Source: Podochytrium sp. JEL0797
Lineage: Eukaryota; Chytridiomycota; Chytridiomycetes; Chytridiales; Chytriomycetaceae
Length of the DNA: 16,607 bases
NCBI GenBank assembly: GCA_027596195.1
Contig: JADGJG010000561.1
Location: forward strand, 1-16,607
Direction of reading: 5' to 3'
In this document: positions 9,578 through 16,607 of the stretch, one piece after another
Position numbering within the stretch: position 1 is the first letter of the stretch
Layout of the letters: the number at the start of each line of letters is the position of its first letter
Program-made: the position numbers and the translations under genes
Notes under the pieces: model-generated
Databases searched by the model: none
What the model was told of the DNA's origin: nothing
The model's input: only the letters and a program-made list of their open reading frames with translations

Positions 9578-12121
9578 TCACACACTTAAGCTCGAAACAA
9601 GTCGCTCCCATCCATCCCGCTTCTTCATGCGCCGAGCACCAGCCCCCAACCACAGCATCCCACCATGTGCCTCCATGCGTTTCCACACCTTCTTGCCCTT
9701 CACCAACCCATCCGCCTCCTGAATCACCCTCACAATCTTGCCATACCTTCGCACCCACCACGCCTCCGCACCATCCAACGGAGACACCCCAAACCGCTCA
9801 CGCACCCTACCCAACACGCCGCGCGCCTCCTCCCATTCGCCGTACTGCAACAAACACACAAAATACGTGCGCAAAGGTTTCGCATGCATCGCGAGTGCCC
9901 TCTGACCCGTCGTCCGCGGTTCCTCGTCATTCCGTTCCTCTACCACCAACTCAGACGAACCAGCACCATCACTACACCCCTGCTCATACGCCCCCCAAAA
10001 CGCCTTCACCCCCGCCACATCCTTCGCAACACGACTTGCATGCCGCATCAACAGGTGATATGTGAACGCATCCGTTTGCATCTGCAGCGGCCCAATCTGG
10101 GCCAAAATATGCGCCGTTTGGCGCGCGTCGCGGAGATGGAGGTGCAGCATGTTGTTGAGCACGCTCGCAGGGAGGGGTTTGGATGGATTCGCGGCCGCGG
10201 TTTGGGCGAGGGATTCGAAAATCGCGAGCGAGGTTTGGAGGAGGTGGGAAATGGTGCGGGTCGTGTTGGTTGTGGCTGCGGTGGAGTCTTGAATCGTGTG
10301 GGTCGTTGTGGTAACGGTGGTGGCCGAAATAGTTTCTGCATCCAAAGGAGAAGTCGTGGTGGCAGATGACTTTGTCCGCCGTGCGGCTTGGGAAACTTCA
10401 GACTGCAACCTTCCCACGCGTTTTTTTAGGGTAGCAAGCAAGTGAATCCAGTAACGATCCTTGGGCACATGTCCTGCCTGTTGGCACAACTGAATCAATC
10501 GCGTGATGGGCTCGTAGAGCGTGTGTTGATTGGAAATGGGTATCCCGCGTCGTTTGGAAGGTTTGATGATGTAGTCAAAAACGAGGGTAAAGGCGGTCAG
10601 GTTGAGACGGATGTTGCGGGTATTGCATTCCTGCAAATGCTGAAGGAGGGTGGAGGTTGTGGTGGAGGGGGATGTGGATTGCGCAATAATTTGCTGCAGG
10701 AGAATCGTGTGAAGAATGGGAGGGTATATGGTTGCTGAAGAAGTGGCGGTGGCTGCAGGCGAAGGAACCGCGTCGCGTTCCAGGTCAAACGCCGAAGTCG
10801 TCGTCACATAATCCCCATTCCGCCTCGCCGTGGTCATTGTCACCGAATTGTTGCCATCAAACATCCTCATCATCAACGAATCAGCACCCTTCCTCCGGTC
10901 CACGAGCCCTTTCTCCTTTGCCTCCTTCAATCCCTTGAGCCTCTCCTCCCTCTGTATCCTCTCAACCACCCCAAACACAATCCCCATCAACCTACCCCTC
11001 CCTTCCCCCTCCAATAAGAACCCCGCAGCCTCATTGACATACCCCGCCCGAATCAACGCCTCCAGCACGTACCGATTCGCCTTCTCAACCACCCCATTCC
11101 TCCGCCCCACCGAGTCCCCCAACTCGAGATGCGAAAACGGGCCCAACACCACCGTCTGATACACCCTCAACACAGCCACAAGATCCCCACTTTGCGCGAG
11201 GGCCTCCAACAACCGTATCTGACATTCGCGCGTGACCGAAGGCCCAAGCTTCGTCGCATCCGCGGAGGCCGCTGCACCATCGTGACCCGTCGTTGTCGTC
11301 GCCTTCGTGAGCGCCATGATAGAAGCAGTGTTGGCTTCCATAAACACATTCACAGCGGACGCTACATCCCCAATCCGCACATACGCGTCCACCAACACAC
11401 GCACCGTTTCTTGCGTGAGTGCGATCCTCGAAACCACCCCCTCCTCCACCGATGCAGACGATGCTGCTGCAACATCGAGCATTTGCTGAATATATCGGCG
11501 CGTCTGCAACTTCATCCCTTTCCTCGCAGACTGTTCAATCAGCACATGGAACGTGCGGAGGTTCATGGATACATTTGAATTAGCAGATGCATCCGAGGAA
11601 GCCATTTTGGTCAACAGGTTCGCCACGAGGGAGGAATCGTTTTGCCGGATGGCGTGTTTGACAAAAATGTTGTACGAGTCTGTAGCCGGCGGCGGGAACT
11701 GCTGTTGTTGATTCTCGGCGGGATTGTGCATGTTTGAAAAGAGGGTATTCGCAGCGCGGATGGAATCGGGTGTGTTGCGGTGGAACGAAGCGGCCATGAG
11801 CGAGTTCCAAAACTCACGCGTGGGTTTCACGGCGGGGTGGGTCGGGTGCATGGAGTTGTGGAGCGTCATGAGGTCTAGGATGCGGCGTAGAGATTCGTGG
11901 TCGTGTTTGCGTGCAAAGGCGGCAGCAACGATGGAAAACAGGCGGGCGGGGAGAGGGGTCGGGGAAGGTGTCGTGGCTAGGCGAATGAGGAGGGCGAGGG
12001 CTGGGGGTGGGGTTCCGGCACGGATGTAGGCTAGGAGGAGGGATTCGTGGTCTGGGTGGGTGGTGGATTTGATGGCGTTCTTGACGGCGTTGACCCGTCC
12101 GGCTCGGGCGAGTGCCTGCAT
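9578..12121 (-). CDS. Intronless PPR-like helical-repeat protein, 847 aa, probably organellar
   Basis: A single uninterrupted frame with alpha-helical repeats in the style of pentatricopeptide repeat (PPR) proteins, which bind RNA and act in mitochondrial RNA processing or translation. Repeat-like stretches include DSYNIFVKHAIRQNDSSLVANLL, TFHVLIEQSARKGMKLQTRRY, ETVRVLVDAYVRIGDVASAV, RYVLEALIRAGYVNEAAGFL, and near the C-terminus FTYHLLMRHASRVAKDVAGV and TYFVCLLQYGEWEEARGVLG. Thr/Ser- and Ala-rich linkers separate the groups. I chose ATG 12121 (MQALARAGRVNAVKNAIKS). The same frame stays open upstream to an ATG at 12307, but that part is antisense to exon 1 of the divergent gene and looks like a GC-rich shadow. 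No clear mitochondrial presequence remains after this choice. It is the only long gene here without introns. The stop (9578-9580) is 4 bp from the Elg1 ATG. Confidence 0.72.
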   Translation of the reverse strand: MQALARAGRVNAVKNAIKSTTHPDHESLLLAYIRAGTPPPALALLIRLATTPSPTPLPARLFSIVAAAFARKHDHESLRRILDLMTLHNSMHPTHPAVKPTREFWNSLMAASFHRNTPDSIRAANTLFSNMHNPAENQQQQFPPPATDSYNIFVKHAIRQNDSSLVANLLTKMASSDASANSNVSMNLRTFHVLIEQSARKGMKLQTRRYIQQMLDVAAASSASVEEGVVSRIALTQETVRVLVDAYVRIGDVASAVNVFMEANTASIMALTKATTTTGHDGAAASADATKLGPSVTRECQIRLLEALAQSGDLVAVLRVYQTVVLGPFSHLELGDSVGRRNGVVEKANRYVLEALIRAGYVNEAAGFLLEGEGRGRLMGIVFGVVERIQREERLKGLKEAKEKGLVDRRKGADSLMMRMFDGNNSVTMTTARRNGDYVTTTSAFDLERDAVPSPAATATSSATIYPPILHTILLQQIIAQSTSPSTTTSTLLQHLQECNTRNIRLNLTAFTLVFDYIIKPSKRRGIPISNQHTLYEPITRLIQLCQQAGHVPKDRYWIHLLATLKKRVGRLQSEVSQAARRTKSSATTTSPLDAETISATTVTTTTHTIQDSTAATTNTTRTISHLLQTSLAIFESLAQTAAANPSKPLPASVLNNMLHLHLRDARQTAHILAQIGPLQMQTDAFTYHLLMRHASRVAKDVAGVKAFWGAYEQGCSDGAGSSELVVEERNDEEPRTTGQRALAMHAKPLRTYFVCLLQYGEWEEARGVLGRVRERFGVSPLDGAEAWWVRRYGKIVRVIQEADGLVKGKKVWKRMEAHGGMLWLGAGARRMKKRDGWERLVSSLSV

Positions 12122-12171
12122 GTTTTGACAGTTTTTGCGACTTCCGGAAATCAAAAAAAACCGCAAACGCC
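12122..12171. promoter_or_regulatory. 50-bp divergent promoter with TTCCGGAA palindrome
   Basis: This is all that separates the ATGs of the PPR-like gene (minus) and the small basic gene (plus). It contains the perfect 8-bp palindrome TTCCGGAA at 12142-12149 and an A-run at 12153-12160. A symmetric site near the middle of a divergent promoter could serve both directions. The factor is unknown; true transcription starts may lie further inside either gene. Confidence 0.5.
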
Positions 12172-12682
12172 ATGATCCTCCCGCTCTCGTTCCCCAAACG
12201 CATGCCGCCGGCCTCAGTGCTCCGCCACCTCGCCTTCCCTCCGCCCGCCGCCGCCCTCGCGGCCACACGCACTCTCGACGGGGAGGCCCGGCCCCCGAGA
12301 ATCCCACTCCGCATGCAGCAGCGCATCAAGAAGGCCGCGCGCCTGGCTGGCCTGGATTCCTATGCCGTCCCTGACACCATGGCTGCCCCGGCTTTGGGCA
12401 AGAAGATGTTTGTGCGCATGGAGAAGGGCAACAGTCGGGACGTGGAGAAGGTGAAGCGGTAAGGATCCTCGTTTGATCTGTGCGCGATGGAGTGTATTGA
12501 ATTCGATTCTGTAGCCATTTCAAGGTGGAAGAGAACATGGCCAAGATGGATGACAAGATTAAGGCATGGAAGGAGGTTTGTTTCTCGCTTTGGATGGAAT
12601 TAAAGCGTCTCGCGTCTCACACAACTCTCAACAGGAAAAGGCAAAGGCAAAGAACACCAAGAGAGCTGATTTGCCATTCTAA
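12172..12682 (+). CDS. Small basic protein, possibly mitochondrial (ribosomal-type), 3 exons, 131 aa
   Basis: Exons 12172-12458, 12515-12575 and 12635-12682; introns of 56 and 59 nt with donors GTAAGG and GTTTGT. The join gives 396 nt and ends in TAA. The N-terminus (MILPLSFPKRMPPASVLRHL, then Ala/Arg-rich) resembles a mitochondrial presequence: hydrophobic and basic, no acidic residue for about 35 positions. The centre is basic (RIPLRMQQRIKKAARLAGL), and the C-terminus is a charged helix (VEENMAKMDDKIKAWKE, EKAKAKNTKRADLPF). This resembles small mitoribosomal proteins in style, but I cannot name the family. It is divergent from the PPR-like gene across 50 bp, which fits a shared organelle role. 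AATAAA follows at 12733-12738. Confidence 0.7.
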
Positions 12683-12732
12683 GTTATGCCGAATCGAATC
12701 GAAATATCGAATTCACGGACCGACACAACCCA

Positions 12733-12738
12733 AATAAA
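12733..12738 (+). terminator. Polyadenylation signal AATAAA of the small basic gene
   Basis: AATAAA lies about 50 nt past the stop at 12682, in the 122-bp gap to the stop of the convergent UBA gene (12805). Position and strand fit a cleavage/polyadenylation signal. Confidence 0.5.
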
Positions 12739-12804
12739 ACGAACACGATCATCTCCAAAAAACGTAACTTGCATATATTTCCCCCATTCCCCTATCTCCA
12801 CGCA

Positions 12805-14152
12805 TCAATTATCAGCAAACGGGTCCGCAAACGGATCCTCCTCCACCTCGTCTCTCTGCGAGTACCCACTGCTCTGTCCCCCATACCCTCGCCCAGCAAC
12901 AGGCTGCACCACTTCCACCACTTCCCCCTCAGCAGGCGGCAAAATTCCCATCCGCTTCAAATCATCGACGCTCAAAAACTTGTTTTCGTCAATATGTTTG
13001 GGAGCCGGCACGAACCCGACCGTGTGGAACGGGTTCTCGGTGCGCGCGTCCACCGCCGTCCTCTGTTGGGGCTGGTACAGCGTGGAAGACACGATAGCCG
13101 GGGACGTGAATTGCTGAGGGGGCGGTTGACGAGGGGAAGACGAGAAATCGTTCAACTGGGCGTACGTGTTTTTCGGGGACAAGGACCCCCACGCGTGAGT
13201 TTGCATGGTGGCCGGTTGTTGTGGGGAGGAAGAGTACGGTTGTGGGGTGAAGGCAGTATCAATCAGGTTTGCGGACGGTGCATTTCCCTTAATCGGTTGG
13301 GCGTTGTAACTGTTGCTGCGACTGCTCCCGCCGCTGCTCGTTTGGTATTTCGAGCTGTTGATGAAGGAGCGTGTGGGTTGGGGAGATGGGACTGCAGCCG
13401 AGCGGGCGGGCAACGCGGGTTTGGAGGAGGAAGAGTGGTGACCGATGTGCGAAGACGAGGAGGAGGTGGAAGCGGTGGGGTGCAAGGTTGATTGAAACAG
13501 TTTCTTGACATCCGCGTCGCCCGTTTTGTCAATGATCCATGCAACGGCTTGATCGACGTTGTTTTGGTTCTGCAACGAATATCAGAATTCTCATCCCTCA
13601 TGACTCATTTCAAAGCCCCCAAAGTCAAACAACGAACCTCTCTCAATGCGCGCTCATTCAACACGTCATCCGTGAACCCCATCGACCTCAACTCCTGCAT
13701 CTTCTTTTTGTACGAATCCATGGGGTGTTCCTTGTGCTTCACATATGCGGCGAGCGTCTCGTTGTCAGCGCCCGTGTCGGGAATGCTGTCGGTAGTGACC
13801 CATTCGATTGCTTGCTGGACTCTACCGCCACTTCGCTGGAGGGCTGTGTGGGTGCGTTTAATAAAGGCTTTGCTTTTGATTGCACATAGGCCGCAGGCCG
13901 CTCGAAATTCGAGAGAGCTCTTACCCAATGTGTTTTTGACCGTATCAGTGAGGCCCATGTTGGCCATCTGTTTTGTGTAAGGAAAATGGCGGGGGGTTAG
14001 CGCTAGGCTTGGGGGATCTGGGAAAGGATGTTCACAAGCTTCGCTATTCGAGACGAGGGGTTCAAGCGAGAATACTCGAGGAGATAAAGTAGTACAGTTG
14101 GGAATGAGAGTGGGTCGCTTACGAGCTTGAGCTGTCCTGCGAAATCGTCCAT
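12805..14152 (-). CDS. Tandem-UBA protein with NPF and DPF motifs, likely ubiquitin/endocytic adaptor, 4 exons, 347 aa
   Basis: Exons (minus): 14152-14123, 13967-13925, 13843-13638, 13569-12805; introns of 155, 81 and 68 nt; total 1044 nt. Two UBA domains appear only after splicing. UBA1 (~7-42): QLKLMANMGLTDTVKNTL joined to ALQRSGGRVQQAIEWV. UBA2 (~73-109): KMQELRSMGFTDDVLNERAL joined to NQNNVDQAVAWIIDK. Both keep the MG[LF] loop and the [AV]xxW[VI] helix end used in ubiquitin binding. The rest is Ser/Pro/Gln-rich and disordered, with an NPF near residue 272 and a C-terminal EEDPFADPFADN. NPF binds EH domains and DPF binds AP-2 ear domains in endocytic adaptors. The role as an adaptor for ubiquitinated cargo is inference; a proteasome-shuttle role is less likely because no UBL is seen. 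The 10-codon first exon completes UBA1, which supports ATG 14152. Confidence 0.82.
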
Positions 14153-14485
14153 CGTTCGTGTTTTGAAGTTGATTTTTTTCTATCAGTGAAAAAATATTGA
14201 TCACGGAATCCGCAGAAATTTCGTTTCCCAGCCAATCACCAAGTCTGATAGCCGATGCAAGGGAAGGAAGGGGGAAAGAAGGGGTTAAAAAGGGCTTGCG
14301 TGAGGAAAGCCGCACGCGTCGACTTTGGGTTGCGGCACGCAAAACTCCTCCTTGTTTCCAAGTTGTAACTTTTATGCCTCTTTATTGACCATCATCCAAG
14401 GCAACCCAACAAAATAAAGTTCACCGACACTTGATGAAGAAAGGATTTCAAAACTCGCAACTCCGGCACAGACTCTACACTCGAT
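14153..14485. promoter_or_regulatory. Intergenic spacer: UBA promoter and desaturase 3' region
   Basis: 333 bp without a gene. A CCAAT box lies at 14232-14236 (plus strand), about 80 bp upstream of the UBA ATG; its context GCCAATC is the same as in the ATPase promoter. An A/T-rich stretch (14166-14200) is next to the UBA start. The desaturase polyadenylation signal lies at 14381-14386. Nothing else was recognised. Confidence 0.45.
14381..14386 (-). terminator. Polyadenylation signal AATAAA of the desaturase gene
   Basis: TTTATT on the plus strand is AATAAA on the minus strand, about 100 nt past the desaturase stop (14486) and upstream of the UBA promoter elements. Confidence 0.5.
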
Positions 14486-16131
14486 TTAACGCTTGAAGAA
14501 CACAACGTTGCCTGATGGTGAAGAATGATATCAGTTTCCAAGAAATCACAAAGCACAAAAAAAACTACTCGCTGCCACGTGCTCACCTTCATCCTCAACA
14601 AAGCTGCACTCTCTGTAACTGTTCCACAAGGACCAGAAAATCGCATTGTCATCATACATGTAAAACTTGCCCAGCTTGGCCTTCAACGCCTTGGTCGCTA
14701 CCTCGGCATTGTAAAACGGCATGTTGCTGAACAAGTGGTGCGCAACGTGCGTGTCGGTAATGTGATGGAAAAAGTGGTTCAGGAATCCAAAATCGCGGTC
14801 CACCGTGCAGAGGGCGCCCTTCAAGAAGCTCCACTCGGCTCCACGGTAGTGCGGGAGTCTCACGTCCGTGTGTTGAAGGAATGTGATCATCACGAGCCAG
14901 TGGTTGACCCAGAGGTACGGCAGGAGGTAATATTTGAAGACGGTGAGGAACGAGTAGCTGTGGATGAAGTAGCCGAGGACAGACAACGCGATGGCGATTC
15001 CGACGTCAGACATGATGACTTGGTTGCGTTGCTCGGGTGTGAAGATGGGGGAGGAGGTGTGGAAGTGGGAGGTCCAGACATCAAATTTCTGTCCAGAGAC
15101 TGCACGAAAAAAAAGGGAGAAGTCAATATCCATGTCGCGAACACGCACAAAAAACAACCCGGGGCTTACCGTTCATCAAAATGTACGCTGGCCATCCAAC
15201 CAATTGCTGTCTCAGGACCTTCAACAAATCCACAATCGGCGCAGACTCAAACATGTCTCCCTCCTTCTCCTCCTCTTCACCGTGCTCCTCGGGAACCGCT
15301 TCTCCTTCCTTTCTCGCACGGCCAAACTCAGTTCTCGTTGCCGGAACAAACACTTGGTCCTTGTCCATGTGGCCGCACCCCTTGTGGTGCATCGAGTGAG
15401 TGATTTTCCACGAAAAGTAGGGCACGAGGAGGGCAGAGTGGAGAGTCCATCCGACCACGTGGTTGAGGGTGCGGTTCGCAGAGAAACCACCGTGACCGCA
15501 TTCTATTGGATGAAGATAAGAAATGTGAGTAATGAGATAGGTTTGAACAGCTGATCCCGTGATGTAGAAAGCTTGTGAAAACTGGATCCTTCTCGAGTTC
15601 CAGGTTCCGAGGATAACAAATGCTCACGCAAACCCCCTCCATGTGATCCAGGATCAATTTTCCCGGCATATCTCGAAAGCCCCCGCCCATCCCACGTGCC
15701 CCGAAAACTGATCAAGACGTACCGTGAGCAAGGACCCAGATTCCAGTACACACAATCCCCTGTGCAATCGAATACAAGAACCACAACGCCGCCTTCACAA
15801 CATCCGACCCAGTGTCCACTCTCCCATCCCACCCGTTATCGATTCCCGTGGCAAGATAAAACAACCCAGCGGCCATGGCCACATCGAGAGCCACGTACGC
15901 CAACGACTTGACCGTGTTGTGCTTGAAACATTCGGCAGGTACGCAGTCACGCAATTCCTTGAGGGTGAATGGTGGGGCTTCGTATTGCTGGTAGTAGGGA
16001 GTTGACGTGGCGAGCGCGTGTCGCTTGGACACGAAGGTGGTCTTGGGTTTGGGTTTGAGTGGGGAGGAGGTGGGCTTGCGCTGTTGGAGGGTCGTGGCCT
16101 CTGGCATTTTCGAGATGATTGCAGGCGACAT
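14486..16131 (-). CDS. Delta-12-type (omega-6/omega-3 family) membrane fatty-acid desaturase, 4 exons, 426 aa
   Basis: An ER membrane di-iron enzyme that inserts a second double bond into oleoyl chains to make linoleate. Exons (minus): 16131-15723, 15502-15170, 15099-14587, 14511-14486; introns of 220, 70 and 75 nt, all phase 1; total 1281 nt. All three histidine boxes are present: HECGH (136-140, formed across the first splice junction), HSMHH (172-176) and HVAHH (365-369). Four to five hydrophobic spans lie at the expected places (for example VALDVAMAAGLFYLATGI and FLYSIAQGIVCTGIWVLAH). The C-terminus SYRECSFVEDEGNVVFFKR is typical of fungal members. A short acidic insert (EEHGEEEEKEGD) lies in the loop after box 2. 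Delta-12 versus delta-15 specificity cannot be read from sequence alone. ATG 16131 is used; ATG 16107 eight codons in is equally plausible. Confidence 0.93.
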
Positions 16132-16459
16132 CTTCAGTGATGGCAAATCGCACGAGGCCGCAAAAATTTCATGGCCGGAAAAACCTGGAAAAACCACTTT
16201 CTTCCTGTCACGATCTTGCCCGAGTAAGGCAACGCGTACAGGCGCTGGAATCAGGGTATCCTCAGAGCCACAATGAACAGGTCTGATTTCCGAATTGCGG
16301 GTTTGATCGCGAGAAAATGAGAACTGCGTGATCATCAATCAAGGATTGATCGTTGCCAGCGCAATTGAGGGAGAGTGGAAAAAGAGCGTAGGAGATTCTT
16401 TTGTCGGATTTGCATTCACGCGCGTTCCTGCCTTGTTTGCTCCTTTTTTGAGTGCTCGT

Positions 16460-16461
<2 letters not shown>
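16132..16461. promoter_or_regulatory. Upstream region of the desaturase gene
   Basis: 330 bp with no recognisable gene. The frame upstream of the desaturase ATG stays open to 16338 but has no family features. It holds a perfect inverted repeat, ATCAATC-AAG-GATTGAT (16334-16350), about 200 bp upstream of the ATG, and a pyrimidine-rich stretch near 16430-16447. Promoter function is inferred from position. Confidence 0.4.
16334..16350. repeat. Perfect inverted repeat ATCAATC/GATTGAT
   Basis: Two 7-bp arms separated by 3 nt, in the desaturase upstream region. The spacing suits a dimeric regulator or a short hairpin; no known factor is assigned. Confidence 0.6.
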
Positions 16462-16508
<47 letters not shown>

Positions 16509-16526
16509 GGGGGGGGGGGGGGGGGT

Positions 16527-16607
<81 letters not shown>
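16462..16607 (+). repeat. 146-nt G homopolymer at the window end
   Basis: A run of G broken only by T at 16508 and 16526, running into the end of the window. Fungal telomere repeats are short G/T/A units, which this is not. It most likely reflects a sequencing or assembly artefact (for example no-signal G calls) or an unresolved homopolymer. Confidence 0.9.

Noticed and set aside
12122..12307. 62-codon upstream extension of the PPR-like frame
   Set aside because: Arg/Gly-rich and mostly antisense to exon 1 of the divergent gene; its open state is explained by GC bias. It could mimic a presequence, so transcript 5' ends would settle it.
14525..15403. 292-codon plus-strand frame
   Set aside because: It is antisense to desaturase exons that carry the third histidine box and conserved segments.
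1..16607. tRNA, rRNA, transposon or viral genes
   Set aside because: No cloverleaf, rRNA core, terminal repeats, transposase, reverse transcriptase or viral hallmark was recognised on either strand.
16462..16607. Telomere
   Set aside because: A near-pure G run with two T bases is not a regular telomeric repeat.

Overview
The window looks like nuclear DNA of a fungus, most likely an early-diverging (chytrid-like) one. The evidence is short spliceosomal introns (about 53-81 nt, with two longer ones of 155 and 220 nt) that interrupt almost every gene, a membrane-bound delta-12-type fatty-acid desaturase, a P2C (Na+/K+-type) P-type ATPase, an ATAD5/Elg1 clamp unloader and a PPR-like protein. The taxonomic placement is inference. 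All gene models were built by hand from reading frames, GT/AG sites and intron phase; every model ends with a CDS length divisible by three.

Layout, left to right: (1) <1-1340 minus, N-terminal third of a P2C ATPase, cut by the window edge; (2) 1590-3958 minus, an 8-exon C2-like/PH-domain protein with anillin-like architecture; (3) 4003-9573 minus, a 10-exon, 1664-aa ATAD5/Elg1-like subunit of an alternative RFC complex that unloads PCNA; (4) 9578-12121 minus, an intronless 847-aa PPR-like helical-repeat protein; (5) 12172-12682 plus, a small basic 3-exon protein, possibly mitochondrial, divergent from gene 4; (6) 12805-14152 minus, a 4-exon tandem-UBA protein with NPF/DPF endocytic motifs; (7) 14486-16131 minus, a 4-exon delta-12-type desaturase; (8) a 146-nt G homopolymer closing the window at 16462-16607.

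The genome is very compact. On the minus strand the PPR stop is 4 bp from the Elg1 ATG, and the Elg1 stop is 44 bp from the ATG of the C2/PH gene. The PPR gene and the small plus-strand gene share a 50-bp divergent promoter centred near a perfect TTCCGGAA palindrome, which fits co-regulation of two organelle genes.

The most unusual feature is the N-terminal half of the Elg1-like protein. It carries three copies of an HPFFNL-x-A-x-K/R-E motif plus a fourth, variant NPFF copy spread over four exons, several basic/AT-hook-like patches, and a tandem duplication of a phase 1-1 exon together with its intron. Its AAA+ core has a degenerate Walker A (GPVSSGRT). This suggests a multivalent docking platform on an ATP-binding core that may be weakened; function is inference.
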